A stretch of 64,000 bases of DNA from Heterohyrax brucei (GCA_028571685.1 CM053164.1:34708501-34772500); one strand, 5' to 3'; counted from the stretch's first letter, positions 45,758 to 58,014 are shown. Notes: a model not told the origin generated them from the sequence alone. Made by a program: numbers and translations.

Positions 45758-47726
45758 TTTCCGTATAAAACTATTTGAGGACTCTGTGAGGCTCCGCAGT
45801 TGAACATACACTAGCTAAGCTTACTAAAAGAACATCTGTGAGACACTGAAATATATATATATATGTACTCACACACACATATATGTTTTCCAGTACAATG
45901 CTTATGGTTTAAGTTTATTGTCAGGGACTGCATATGAACATGTATCTTTTTTCAGACACTCCATTTTGCCAAAATATCAATGAACTGATTCACCAAAACC
46001 TCTCTTTCTGTTGTGCATCACATATTTGCCATGTTTCTATTTATGCACCAGAGAACACCACCCAAGCCTCTGTTGCAGACAGCCTCTGTCTATGTGGACG
46101 GTAATCATATGCTTAGCTAGCAAAGGAAGTCTTTCATGACTATTTTTAATGTATCTCTAACCACTTCAGATGTCTTTTTGGAAAGCAGCTGCAGAATCAA
46201 TGTGTTCAAAATGCTATCATTCAGCCGCTGCTGTGTATCAACTTTCATTAATTTCTTAAAGGCCAGGTTCTCTGCTTACACCAAGGAAGTAGGAGTAATG
46301 TCACTTTAAGGGTGTAAGTTAGAATTCAAGTATGATTATATTAACATAAAAGAACATAAGCTGTTTTTTTCTGAATGCAAACACAGTCCCTAAACCAAGG
46401 ATGTAAATTAGTATTACAATGAAAGCCGCCAGAAGGACAGAAGCTTGGAAGTGTTCTCTTCTCTGAGCAGCAGGAGACTGTTCAGGTCCTGCTGTTTTGA
46501 AAACCTTTCTCCCCCCATGCCGGCTGCCCTGCTAAGAGAAATCCATTTGAATATTTTGGCAATCACAGAGGCCCCCATATAAATTATGGATACAGAAATG
46601 CAGAAGACAGTCTAACAAATGGAACACGGTGGAATCTGTTTTTCTGCCGCCATATGGTGTCGACAGAATGCCACTTTGTTTCTCTGGGAAACAGCTCATC
46701 ATTAAAAAATAAATAGCATTTTTTCAGTGGGGAGAGAACCCACAGTCATTATTTTGAAAAATAACAAACAGGAAACTCTGTCCTTTCATTTCACAATCTT
46801 TTTTTTCCCCTCACAGTATTATTATTGCTGCACACATAGGCTTTTTCTTCCAGGAGAATTCCCAAAGTCTTGACCCTTGTCTGTGCACAAAAACTCAATA
46901 TCTTGGTGTTTCCCTAAATTTGGGGAGTTAAGTCCAAGCACAATGCAAAACAATAACTGCACTTCATTACAGATCTTTTCTTCCCTTTGCAAAAACCATC
47001 CCTTCAACCTAGCCTATGCATTTTACTTGTGGCTAGATTTCATGCTTATTGATGTATAGCCCATAAACCACCTTGATTTATGTAAAGTTCAGTAATTGTG
47101 AAATAAAATTAGAATGACTTTTATTATTTATGAAATAAAATTGTTACTATAATTCATTGATTACTAACCCTCTGATCCAAAAAAATTGTAGCACATTCCC
47201 TAACTAAATGTAATGCAACACCTATTCACACCTTTCTTCCCCCGTGACCCTTCTCTGAGGGTGCTTCCTTTTGCCTCTAGAAGATCTTTCTTACAAGCAC
47301 CTATGTCATCCTTCCACAAATCAACAACTGAACAATCACATTTTAATGCTATTTGTAAACAAAGCATTATATTTTCAAATCAGTATAATTCCCAAAGTGG
47401 TTTTACAAACATTGTCTTATTTCATCTTCAAAATAGCCCTGAGATAAAAGTAGGAAAGATTATCATCTCTGTTTTTCAGACAAAGTAATGAGAAGAGAGT
47501 GCTAAATAAATAACTTAAATCTTAGTGCCAGAGATAGAACAACTCTTCTGATTTCCAGGTGATGATATTTCTTCTAAAGCATTCTGCTACCTGAGCCAGT
47601 GGGCTGGAGGAAGACTTTCATAGCTATTGCCCATCTTCTACTACTCCTTCACTGATGGTCTCTGATCATGTGGTTAGATTGGTCTTGTGTTCATAATACA
47701 GTGTCTACCTATGTCTTCCCTTACCC
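45758..47726. other. repeat-poor block 2
   Basis: Apart from a TA/CA microsatellite near 45850-45895, about 1.9 kb lack any repeat signature. The interval 46000-46790 has balanced composition and many distinct 8-12-base words (for example 'gccgccatatggtgtcgac', a CATATG E-box, and ATTAA/TAAATTA cores), unlike the surrounding transposon debris. No frame looks coding. It is a candidate for conserved noncoding sequence, by composition only. Confidence 0.4.
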
Positions 47727-47895
47727 CAAAACAAAAAGCCAAACCCAGTGATGTTCAATAGATCCTGACTCACACTGACCCTATAGAAACAGTAAAACTG
47801 TCCCATGGAGATTTCAAGGAACTTCTGGCGTTTGAACTGCCAACCTTCTGGTCAGCAGACATACCACTTAACCACTATGCCAGCAAAGTTTCCCT
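47727..47895 (-). mobile_element. AfroSINE, short form
   Basis: Reversed tail 'gatcctgactcacactgac', 'actgtcccatggagatttc', B-box side 'gtttgaactgccaacctt' and head 'cttaaccactatgccagca'. Confidence 0.9.
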
Positions 47896-48261
47896 TCCGT
47901 TATCAGTTATGTATATGACATAGTCTAATATATAATAAGGAAGTAAAAGAAAGTCATATACTGATAAAGGCTATACTGTGTTTCAGCTGCAAATTTTTGA
48001 TTCAGAGCCCCAAATTTTATGTCAACACCCGGTAAACAATGAAATAGAACTCAGCTCATAAAAGGGTTAGAGATGATAAGCCATTTTTCACTATGATATT
48101 TTACCATAGTGATATCCTGAAGCAAAGAATGACATAACATGCTGCCCTGTTGGAACTAAAGACTGAGCAGTGTTCACTGACACCAGATAGGTGAAGAGAC
48201 CACAAAATCTGATCTACCTAAGGAACAGAAGTCAAGAACACAACAGGTCTAATGCCTTCAA
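47896..48261. other. unassigned sequence
   Basis: No repeat or coding signature seen. Confidence 0.4.
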
Positions 48262-48378
48262 TTTCTGCACATCTTCATCAACTTTTATTATTATCTGTTT
48301 TCTAACTTTAGCCATACTAGTGGGAGTAAAGTAGTACCCCATTTTGATTTTAATTTGTGTCTACCTAAAGGCTATCAA
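48262..48378 (-). mobile_element. old L1 fragment
   Basis: On plus, 'ttctgcacatcttcatcaac', 'tagccatactagtgggagt', 'taccccattttgatttta' is the reversed 3' part of old L1 (there '..gatgaggatgtggag' on the element strand). Short and diverged. Confidence 0.6.
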
Positions 48379-48434
48379 GGAAATGCTTTCAGGACTCAAT
48401 CTTTAGTGACTGAGTCTTTGATAAAACACTGAAG

Positions 48435-50057
48435 GCATATATACAAAGTGAACTACTGGAACTAATAGAAGAGTTCAGCAAAGTATCAAGATACAAGATA
48501 AATATCAGTAAATCAGTCAGTTTTCTTTACACCAACTAAGAGTTCATCAAAGAAGAAATCACCAAATAAACACCATTTACTATGGCTCCCAAGAAGATAA
48601 AATACCTAGGAATAAATCTAACTAGAGAAATAAGAGACTTACACAGAATTACAAGGCCTGACTGCAAGAAACTAAGATAGACTTACATAAATGGAGAAAC
48701 CCACCCTGCTCATGGATAGGAAAACCTAACATTGTGAAAATGTCTATTTTGCCCCTAAAGTCATCTACATATACAATGCAATCCCAACAAATCCCAGGTT
48801 TTTTGTTGTTGCTGTTGTTGTTTTCTGTTGTTGTTTTTAATGAGAAGGAGAAATATATCACCAACTTTATTTGAAAAGGGTAGAAACTCTGGATATTTAA
48901 ACACTACTGAAGAAGTGGAACAAAGTGGGAGACCTCACACTGCACTACCTTAGAAACTATTACATCACCACAGTAGTCAAAACAGCATGGTACTGGTACA
49001 AAAAGTCACATATAGACCAATGGAACAGAGTTGAGTCCCCAAAGACACCACCATCTTCTTATGAAAGTTGATCTTTTACAAAGACCCTAAGATTGTAAAC
49101 CGGGATAAAAAGTCTTTTTAGCAAACAGTATTGGCAAAAATTCTATATCCATCTGTGAAAATCTGTAACAAGACCCATACCTCATACCTTACACAAAAAG
49201 TAACTCAAAATGTATCAAAGACCTAAATATCAAACCTAAAATGACAAAGTTCATGCAATAAAAAACAGAGTCAACAACGGAAGTTCCGATACACAGCTTA
49301 GACAGACTATAAAGTCTGACAAACAAAACATGATCAATAAAAGAGAAAATAGATAAATGGGAACTACTAAGAATCAAACACTTCTGTTCACCCAAAGTCT
49401 TTATCAAAAGAGTTAAAAGACCACCTACAGAAAGGGAAAAATATTTGGCAACTTTAAGTCAGACTAGTGTCTAATCTCCATAATCAAGGTACCGCAAAAT
49501 ACCAGCAAGAAAAAGGTAAATAACCCAATGAGGGAATTGGCAAAGGAGATGCACGGACACTTCACCAAAGAGGACATGGAGGCAACCAAAAGACACATGA
49601 GGAAATGCTCACAATCATTAGCTATCAGAGAAATTCAAATCAAAACTACAATAAGATATATCTCAACCCAACAAGTTTGGCCATAATCCAAAAAAAAAAA
49701 AAAAAAAATGCTGGAGAGGCTGTGGAGACATCTGAACTCTTCTGCACTGCTAGTGGGATTGCAAAATGGTATAACCTCTTTGGAAAGTAATCTGGTACTT
49801 CCTTAAAAAGCTGGAAATAGGTATACCATTTGATACAGTAATCAGAGTGTTTGGAATTTATCCAACAAAAACCAAGGTTGTCACACCAACAGATACGTGC
49901 ACATGAATGTTCATTGCAGCAAAATCCACAATAGCAAAAAGATGGAATCAACCCAGGTGACCATCAACAGATGAATGGATAAACAAACTATGCTACATAT
50001 ACTCGGTGGAACACTATGCAACAATAACTAATAATAGTAATTTTAGGAAGTATCTCA
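48435..50057 (+). mobile_element. L1 element F, ORF2 part
   Basis: Plus-strand L1, 5'-truncated inside the RT region. It opens 'ctaatagaagagttcagc', then 'ctaggaataaatctaactag' (YLGINLT), 'atggtactggtacaaaaag', 'atggaggcaaccaaaagac' (about 49575) and 'atgctggagaggctgtgg'. A TTG-rich insertion lies at 48798-48840 and an A-run at 49690-49708. The L1 phrase breaks at 50057 and continues at 51356. Many stops. Confidence 0.85.
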
Positions 50058-51355
50058 GATTTTGAAGTCTGTCAACATTATGTATTAAAACTTCCATTGT
50101 TGATCCTAATTTTTCTAGAATGAGCTTTATCGTTTTAGATTTGATATTTAGTTCTTTTATCCAGTTTGATTTGGTTTTTTATAAGGTGTGAGATACGGAT
50201 CTTGTTTCAGTTTATTGCAGATGGATATACAATTTTGCCTGCACCATTTGTTGAAGAGCGTTGCTTTTACCCCAGTTTAATGTCTTAGGGTCTTTGTTGA
50301 ATACCAACTGTTCACAGGAGGATGATGTCATCTCTGGGGTCTTGATTCTGTTCCATTGATCTATTTGTCTCTTTTTGTACCAGTAACAGGCTATTTTGAC
50401 TATTGTGGCAGTGTAATAGGTTCTAAAGTCTGGTAGTGAAAGGCCTCCCAGTGTGTTTTTCTTCTTCAGAAATGTTTTGCTTATCCAGGGCTTCTTCCCT
50501 TTCCAAACAAAGCTGGTGATTTGTTTCTCCATCTCATTAAAAAATGTCACAGGAATTTGCATTGGATTACATCATATAAGTAGATTGCTTTGGGTAAAAT
50601 AGACATTTTCATGATGTTAAGTCTTCCTATTCATGAGCAGGGTAGGTTTTTCCATTTATGTAAGTCTCTCTTAGTTTCTTGTAGTAAGGTCTTGTAGTTC
50701 TCTTTGTAAAGGTCTGTTATTTCTCTGGTTAGATTTATTCCTAGGTACTTTTTCTTCTTGGAAGCTATAGTAAATGGTATTGATTTGGTGATTTCTTCCT
50801 TAGTAATCACATTGTTGATATAAAGGAACTCTACTGACTTATTTATGTTTATCTTGTATCCTGACACTTTGCTGAACTCTTCAATCAATATGGATTCTTT
50901 ATGATTCTCTGTGTATACAATCATATCATCTACAACTAGAGAGTTTTTTACTTCTTCTTTGCCAATGCAGATGCCCTTTATTTCTTGGTCTTATCTAATT
51001 GCTCTGGCTAGAACTTCTAGCACAATGTTGAATGGGAGTGGTGAGAGTAAGCATCCTTGTCTAGTTCCCGTTCTCAAGGGAAATTGTTTTAGTCTCTATT
51101 CAGGATGATGTAGGCAGCTGGCTTTGTATAAATGGCCCTTATTGCATTGAGGAATGTGCTGTCTATTCTTATTTTGCTGAGAGTTTTTAGCATGAATGGG
51201 TGTTGGACTTTATCAAATGCCTTTTCTGCATCAATAGACAAAATCAGGTGATTATTGTCTTTTGTGTTATTTATGTGGCTTACCACCTTAATTGTTTTTC
51301 TGATGTGGAACCAGCCTTGCATCCCTGGTATGAATCCTACTTGGTTGTGAGAAAG
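50058..51355 (-). mobile_element. inverted internal L1 segment without poly(A)
   Basis: A 1.3-kb stretch of L1 ORF2 in opposite orientation sits inside L1 F. On minus it runs from '[20 protein letters not shown]' and '[14 protein letters not shown]' (RT, about 51200-51260) through a decayed catalytic box [11 protein letters not shown] (about 50897-50935, usually FADDMIVY) and '[19 protein letters not shown]' to 'GKKPWISKTFLKKK'. It has neither 3' UTR nor poly(A). Both junctions share 'atctca' (50052-50057 and 51356-51361). It is either an endonuclease-independent or recombination-derived insertion, or a complex 5' inversion. Confidence 0.85.
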
Positions 51356-52405
51356 ATCTCATAACCTGGTTTCAAATGGAAGACATTATGCTGAGTGAAA
51401 TCTGTCAGCAGAAAAGGACAAATATTGTATGAGATCCATGCTATAAGGACTTAAAAACAGACTTATGTACAGAAGAAAAAACTCTTTGATAGCTACAAGG
51501 GTGGGGAAGGAGGGAGAGGGCTGGTCATAGATTAGATAGTTGACTGAAATTTGGTTAGGTGAAAGCGTGACAACAGACAGTAGAAAGCAGATCAACTTAA
51601 CTAGACTTCACTGTAAGCTGAAAGGTCTTCTAATCTCAACCCAGTATTGCAAGGATAGAGTAGCAAGGGCAAGGGCCTGGTGATCATGCTCTTCAGGGAC
51701 ATTGAGGCCAACTGGCATAACTAGACTATTGCTAAGAGAGTATTCTGCACCACATATTAACAAGTGGTGTCCAGGGTCTTAAAAGCTAGCAAGCTGCCAT
51801 CTGAGGTACACCAAAAAATCACAACTCATCCAGAACAGATGATCAGCAAGAACAACAAAGATGTGAGAAATAAAGAGCTCAGGAGACAGATGGACACCTG
51901 TGAGACTGTATCAACATGTGACCAGAAGAACCAGATGGTGCCCGGCCACCACCAAAGACAGCCGTGATGGGGCACACAATATATAATACCTGTGGCAACA
52001 TGAGAATAGGAGGACGGTAGCTCCAGAACTCTACTAAAAGACCAGATTGATGGTCCAATGGCCTGGAGGATCCCCTGCGAGCTTGGCCCCTAGACCTGCT
52101 GCGACCCTGGGCTAGAAAACACAACTGTGGTCAACTCTTCAGACAAAAATGGACTTGGCTCAGGGACACAGTGTGACCATATGGTGTTTGTACTTTACGG
52201 TTCTATGCATTTATAGAATGCTGTCCAACTGGTCTGTTTGTAGATGGGAGAGAAGAGGCTGGAGAGGAGGGATCAGGAGCTTGTTAAGAGGATACTAGAA
52301 GTATAGAATGAAAAGGAGTGTGCTGTCACTAGGCAAGGAGAGCAGAAGGACAGGTGGGCATACAAAATTTATTTGGATTGTGTACTTTCATTTAACCACA
52401 ATAAA
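51356..52405 (+). mobile_element. L1 element F, C terminus and 3' UTR
   Basis: Resumes L1 F in register: 'ataacctggtttcaaatgg', 'gacattatgctgagtgaaa', 'gacaaatattgtatgagatc', then the 3' UTR ('ggtcttaaaagctagcaag' near 51777, 'gaaccagatggtgcccggcc' near 51928, 'gaaaaggagtgtgctgtcac' near 52310). It ends in an A-rich tail 'cacaataaaaaagaattt' near 52390-52405. Confidence 0.85.
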
Positions 52406-52409
52406 AAAG

Positions 52410-52565
52410 AATTTAATATACAGAATATATAAAGAACTCATACAACTTAACATGAAAAAGAGAAATGACTCAATCAAAAGTAAGTAAAGGGTCTGAATAG
52501 GCCTTTCACCAAAGAGGGTATACAAATGGCTAACAAGTACATGAAATGATTCTCAATGTTTAGTG
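52410..52565 (+). mobile_element. old L1 ORF2 fragment
   Basis: 'gaatatataaagaactcata', 'gggtctgaataggcctttc', 'atggctaacaagtacatg' match ORF2 of old L1 elements on plus. It starts where L1 F ends and was probably the target of F. Confidence 0.65.
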
Positions 52566-53454
52566 TTGTTTTAAGTTACTCATTCTCAATGCCATAGCTG
52601 ATAGTTTGTAAAGTAACCATGTACACAGAATGAATATAATACACTTTAGATGTTATGTCTGATGAAGAGTATGAGAGAAAAAAAAGTTTTATTATTGTTA
52701 AATGGAAGCTAAAATCACCAAACTTCATCCTGTGTCCTATGATTTTAAGCATGAGTTCAGATGTAGAGGAATCCACTTGGGAGAAAGTACCTTCTTGGTG
52801 AAAAGAAGAAAACATTGAGATTATAGTAACATTAACTGAGGAAATTAATTAAAACTTAAAAATAGAATTAGTTGTACCAGTCACATTTCAAGTGCTCAGT
52901 ACCCACATATGCTCAGGGCTATACTACTGGTCAACCCAAATATAGAATGTTTCAGTAATCTTAGAATGTTCTATTGAACAGCGCTATTACAGGCAATCAA
53001 ATATTTTTATGTAACTCATTCATTCAGAAACTTCCTTTATTGAGTATATGCTTCTTAAGTGAAATGTCAGGCAGGTCAGAGAGGTTTAGTATGCAAATTT
53101 TGGCCTGACTTCTCTCCTAATTTTCTGTACAGCCTTAGGAACTCTTGTTCTTAAATTCCTTTGAAACAAAACAGAAGATGTAGTGATAGTGAATGTGCAG
53201 AGTTTTGGGGAGTATTATTTTATCAGACACAAACCTAAATTATTACCTAGCTGCTATATGTTCAGTAAGTATTTTAATTATACAGTCAAACTTACTTGAT
53301 TATGTCCATGAATTTAGTTTTATGAAATAATCATTGAATCATCTTTTCTCTCATTATGTTAGGGAATGCTTTCTACTTTTACTTACAAATTCATAGCAAA
53401 AATGTAAAAATTAAAATGCAATGATTATTTCACACGAGTCAAGAACAAATATGT
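52566..53454. other. unassigned sequence
   Basis: AT-rich, no repeat or gene recognised. Confidence 0.4.
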
Positions 53455-53665
53455 CTAGGCTGTAATCCTGCTTTTGAAATATACTCCCAATGAGCTGTGC
53501 TTCCTTGGTCTAGTTACTTAACCTCAGTGATACTCAGTTTTCTAATGTATAAACTGGAGATGAAAACAGTTATCAAGGAATAGGATCATCACAAGGCTTG
53601 AATTAATGATGTTTTTTAAGTTCTTAGGACAGCTGCTAGCACAGGGTAAACACAAAGTTAGCTAC
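53455..53665 (+). mobile_element. MIR
   Basis: The core phrase order of MIR is clear: 'tctagttacttaacctcagtg', 'ctcagttttctaatgtata', 'actggagatgaaaacag', 'ggcttgaattaatga', 'cagctgctagcacaggg'. It is an ancient tRNA-derived SINE mobilised by L2. Confidence 0.85.
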
Positions 53666-53679
53666 TTATTTTCACATGT

Positions 53680-54015
53680 ACCAGGTACATTACTAAGTAT
53701 TTTACATCTATTTTCTTATTTCTATTTTTATATCTATTCTATAAAGTCATGGTGATGTAGTGGCTAACAGCCAGGCTGCTAATCAAAAAGGTGAACAGAT
53801 TCACCAGCCACTCTTTGAAACCCAGTAGAACAGTTCTACTCTGCCCTATAAGGCTACTATGAATTGGAATTGAGTCGATGGTAAAGGATTTGGTTTTTCT
53901 AGTTTTATTTTAGATATTGTCATAAACTACATGAACAGACTGAGACTCAGACAAGCTGAATAATTTCATCAATTTCAATCAAGAGATAAGAACTGGAACC
54001 AGGGTTTTAACCCAA
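53680..54015 (-). mobile_element. second MIR, cut by a SINE
   Basis: The reversed MIR core 'cagactgagactcagacaag', 'ataatttcatcaatttc', 'ggaaccagggttttaaccca' lies to the right of the SINE, and 'tactaagtattttacat' to its left. Together they form one minus-strand MIR interrupted at 53745-53905. Confidence 0.7.
53745..53905 (+). mobile_element. AfroSINE, short form
   Basis: 'catggtgatgtagtggcta' head, 'gctgctaatcaaaaaggtga', 'actctgccctataaggct' and tail 'ctatgaattggaattgagtc', ending 'ggatttggtttt'. Confidence 0.9.
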
Positions 54016-54029
54016 GTTATGGTGATATC

Positions 54030-55238
54030 CATCACTTGTCATACTGTGGGAGCTTTCCTATTGCTGTGACACTGGAAGCTAGAGCACATGAATTTCAAAT
54101 AACATCAGGGTTACCCAAGGTGGACAAGTTTCAACAGAGCTTCCATTCTTATAAAAACTAGGAAGAAGGAAATGGAAATCTACTTTTAAAAAAATAACAA
54201 AAGGCCAGCGAGTACCTCATGAGTAGCAGGGGGATACTGTCTAATAGTGCTGGAATGTGACTGGAGAAAAGCTGCCTCTTCAAAGCAGAGCTGACCTTAA
54301 CACTGTGAATGGAGTCAAGATTTGGTACCTTCATTTGCTGATACGGCATAACTGAAAATGAAAATAAACAGCTGCAATCATCCATTAATAATCAAAACAT
54401 AGGACATGCAAAATATGAAACTAGGAAAATTGGAAGCCATCAAACATGAAATGAAATGCACAAAAATAGATATCCCAGGCATTAGTCAACTAAAATGCAC
54501 AAGTGTTAGTTATTTTGAATTGAACAATCACATAATCTACTATGCTGGGAAGGATATATTTCAAGATCTATTCTGAAGTACAGTTCTGTCAGTGATAAGA
54601 TAATATCCATAGGCCTATGAAGGAAACAAGTTAATAAGACCATTATTCAGATTTACAAACTAACAACTAAGGTCCAAGATGAAGAAACAGAAGGTTTTTT
54701 TTTTTTTCCAATCTGACGTTAATTAAGCATGCAATTCAGATACACTGATAATTACTGGTAACCAGAATGCAGAAGCTGAAAATAAAGAGGTATCATTAGT
54801 TGAAAAGTATTGTCTTGGTCACAGAAACAACATAGATCACGTGATAGAACTTTATAAGACCAGTAACTAACTAGTTACAAATACCTTTTGTTCAACAACA
54901 TAAGTCGCAGCTATACACATGGACGTCACTGGTTGGAATGCACAGGAATCAAAGAGAATATATCTGTGGAAAGAGATGATGGAGAAATTTAAAGTCATCA
55001 GTCAGAACAAGGCCAGGGGCCAAAGGTAGAACAGATCATCATTTACTCATGTATAACTTCAAACTGAAGCTATAGAAAATTTAGATAAATATGTGACAGC
55101 CAAAGTAAGACACTGAGTATATCCCAGCAGAATCTAGAGACTGTCTACAGAATAGATACGATGCACTGAACACTAATCACAGAAGACCAGACAAGTTGTG
55201 GGATGACATCAAGGACATCATACATGAAGAAAGCAAAA
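54030..55238 (+). mobile_element. RTE element G, leader and endonuclease part
   Basis: A nearly complete RTE in three pieces starts here. The leader ('cttgtcatactgtggg', 'gaagctagagc', 'ggttacccaaggtggaca', 'cttccattcttataaaaact') runs to about 54330. The APE-endonuclease region follows ('attaataatcaaaacatagg', 'ggcattagtcaactaaaat', 'actatgctgggaagga', 'gataattactggtaaccag'), then 'agtcagaacaaggccagggg' and the linker 'gagtatatcccagcagaat'. A T-run at 54699-54708 and several frameshifts disrupt it. It is split at 55238 by an L1 tail. Confidence 0.85.
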
Positions 55239-55666
55239 AAGGCTGTGGAGAAAGTGGAACCCTCCTATACTGTTGGTGGGGTTGCAAAATGGTCCAGCCT
55301 CTTTGGAAGGCAATCTGGAGCTTCCTTAAAAAAATGGGTTTTGATATACCATTTGACCCAGTAATTCCACTACTTGGAATATATCCTACAGAATCAAGGC
55401 CTTTCACACCAATGGACACATGCACCAGAATGTTTAACACAGCACAGTCCATGATAGCAAAAAGATGGAATCAACCCAGATGCCCAACAATAGAAGAATG
55501 GATAGGTAAACTGTGGTACATATACTCAATGGAGCACTATGCAATGATAAAGAATAACGATGATTCCAGGAAACATCTCCTAACCTGGTTTCAACTGGAA
55601 GACATTATGTTGAGTGACAGTAGTCAGCGACAAAAGGACAAATACTGTATGAGACCTCTACGATAA
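55239..55666 (+). pseudogene. L1 ORF2 C terminus (truncated, otherwise open)
   Basis: An uninterrupted frame covers 'GCGESGTLLYCWWGCKMVQP', 'FLKKMGFDIPFDPVIPLLGI', 'NQPRCPTIEEWIGKLWYIYS', 'HLLTWFQLEDIMLSDSSQRQ' and ends 'DKYCMRPLR', the natural C terminus of L1 ORF2p with its Cys-rich segment. About 140 codons remain of about 1,280, lost by 5' truncation at insertion. Lacking endonuclease and RT, it encodes no activity. Confidence 0.95.
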
Positions 55667-56664
55667 GATCTCAAAAACAGACTTGTGTATAGAAGACTCT
55701 TTGACAGCTGCAAGGGAGGGGAGGGAGGGAGGGTGATGGGGGAGGGTTTAGTTTAGATAGTTACTAGAAATGTAGTTGGGAGAAAGCGATGATAGCACAC
55801 ATTAGAAAGAAGAACAACATTAAGTGGACTTCAGCATAACTTGAGTACTCCTTCCATCTTAACTCAATACTGCAAGGATAGAGTAGCTGGGGCAGGGGGC
55901 GGGGGACCATGCTCTTAGGAGAATTCCAGGCCAATTGGCACAACTAGCGTTTTGCTAAGAGAGCTCTCTGCACTCCACATTGGTGAGTGGCATCTGGGAT
56001 CTTAAAAGCTGCCAAGCTGCCATCCGAGGACGCAGCAAATGGTCCCAACTCAGCAGGAACGGATGCTCACCGAGGACCAAAATGACATGCGGTAAAGACA
56101 ACCGAGAAGACAGAGAGACCCACAAGAGTGGGTGCCTACATCGACTTGGGACCGGAAGAACTGGATGGTGCCCGGCCACCACCAGTGATAGCCACGATGG
56201 AGCTCACAGAGAGGAGTCTCACTGGCAACACAAGAATAAAAAGGGGTGCATCATCAGATCTCCACTAAAAGACCTCAATTGATGGTCCAGTGGTTTTGGG
56301 GTTCCTCTGAGAGCATGGCCCCTGGCCCTGATGCTGCCCTTTCCCATAAATTATAACAAAGGTCCACTCTTTGGACAGGAATGGATTGGCCTTGGCAATG
56401 CAGAGTGACCATATATTGGAAGCACTTTACAGTTCTATACATCTATAGGATATCATCTTACTGACCTCTGGCTGGAGGAAGGGGAGTGGATGGAGAGGAG
56501 GGGAAAGGAGGCTGTTGGGAGGATGAGACATGTTTGGAGCAGAGAGGAATAGTGTGCAGTCACCGGACAGGGAGAGCAATGGAAGCTGCATGTAGGTGAG
56601 CATGTAAATTTATACGTGAATGTACATTTTCACTCAGTCATGTCAAATAAAAATTAAAAAAGAA
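55239..56664 (+). mobile_element. 5'-truncated L1 with perfect 12-bp target duplication
   Basis: An L1 tail of 1,426 bp: the end of ORF2 (to about 55666), about 950 bp of 3' UTR and an A-rich tail. Flanks 'aagaaagcaaaa' at 55227-55238 and 56665-56676 are identical. Removing the insert restores the RTE linker in register. The perfect duplication and long clean reading frame mark it as one of the youngest L1 insertions in the window. The 3' UTR includes a G-rich stretch (about 55715-55760, 'gggaggggagggagggagg'), a feature of L1 3' UTRs. Confidence 0.95.
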
Positions 56665-56676
56665 AAGAAAGCAAAA

Positions 56677-57861
56677 CAGTCATTAAAAAGCAAAGGAAGA
56701 AAAAACAGAATGTGTGTCAAAAGAGATTCTAAAACTTACTTTTAAATATAAAGTAGCTAAAAGGAAGGGAAGAAAAAGAATGAAGTAAAAGAGTTGTACA
56801 GAAGACATCAAAGGTCAGCTTAAGAGACACAGTAAAAAATTATAATAAAATATATAAACACCTAGAGTTAGGAAACAAAAAAAAGAGGAGCACGGTCAAT
56901 ATTTCTCAAGCTGAAAGAACTAGGAAAAAAAAATCAAGTCTCAATTTTAATATTGAAGGATTCCGATGACAGCTGGTTTTGGTTTTAAGAGCAAAATATT
57001 GCACAAAACAGGAAGCAATAAAAGAAGATGGAAGACATACCATGAGTCACTGTACCAAAAACAATTAGTTCATATTTATCCATTTCAGGAGGCAGCATGT
57101 GTTTAAGAACTGATGATACTGAAGGAAGAACTCCAAGTTGAACTAAAAGCATTGGTGGAAAACAAGGCAGTGAGAACCAATGCAATACAATCTGAGATGA
57201 TTCAAGAAATGTATGCAATGCTGGAAGCAGTCACTTATCTGTGCCAAGGAAACTGGGAGGACAGCTGCCTGGTCAACCTACTGGAATACATCCATATTTT
57301 TGCATGTTCCAGAGAAAGGTGATCCAATCAAATACAGAAATTATAAAACAATTTATACAGACCACACAAAAGCAAAATTTTGCTGAAGACAATTCAAGAC
57401 AAGTTGCAGCAGTATATCAATAAGATCTACCAGAAATTCACACCAGAGGCATATGATTTCTGATGTGAAATAGATCCTGGTGAAAGCAGAGAATACCAGA
57501 AAGAAATTTATGCGTGTTTTACTGACGAAGCAAAGGCATTTGATCATGTCAGCCATGATAGACCAAAGAGAACATGGTGAAGAACGGGAATCACAGAGCA
57601 CTTAATCGTGTTCATGAGGAACTTGTAGCTAGATCAAGAGGCAGTCATGTCAACAGGACAAGCGGGTTAAAATCAGGAAAGCTAAGAGTCAAGGTTATGC
57701 CCTTTCATCATATTTATTCAGTTTGTATGCTGAACAAATAATCTGAGAAGCTAGGCTGTGTGAAGAACAGGGTATCAGGATTGGAGGAAGATTTAGCAAT
57801 CTGTGATATGCAGATGATACAACATTTCTTGTTGCAAGTGAAGAGAACTTGGAGCACTTAC
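56677..57861 (+). mobile_element. RTE element G, linker and RT part
   Basis: Continues from the linker ('agagattctaaaacttac', 'tttctcaagctgaaagaact', 'agcaataaaagaagatgg') into RT: 'ALVENKAVRTNAIQSEMIQE' (about 57140-57200), 'YLCQGNWEDSCLVN', 'VYQ*DLPEI' and a codon run for Tyr-Ala-Asp-Asp (57807-57818) followed by TTFLVASEENLEHL. The catalytic YADD codons are thus conserved although frames around are broken. A SINE splits it at 57862. Confidence 0.85.
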
Positions 57862-58014
57862 GTCCACTGTCCTTGAGCCAACTCTGACTCACAGCAACCC
57901 TACAAATCAGAGTAAAACTGCCCCATATAGTTTCCAAGGAGTACCTGGTCAGAGGAACTGCCAACTGTTTGTTTAGCAGACACAGCATTCAACCACTACA
58001 CCACCAGGATCTCC
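57862..58014 (-). mobile_element. AfroSINE, short form, perfect duplication
   Basis: Reversed tail 'gagccaactctgactcacag', 'actgccccatatagtttcc' and head 'caaccactacaccaccagga'. The flanks 'tggagcactta' at 57851-57861 and 58015-58025 are identical over 11 bases. It inserted into RTE G just downstream of the YADD codons. Confidence 0.95.

Noticed and set aside
55196-55666. Longest open frame in the window (156 codons) as a host gene
   Set aside because: All but the first ~14 codons are the L1 ORF2 C terminus; the first codons are RTE linker sequence read through the insertion joint.
57807-57818. Active RTE because YADD is intact
   Set aside because: Stops and frameshifts flank the motif and the element is split by two insertions.
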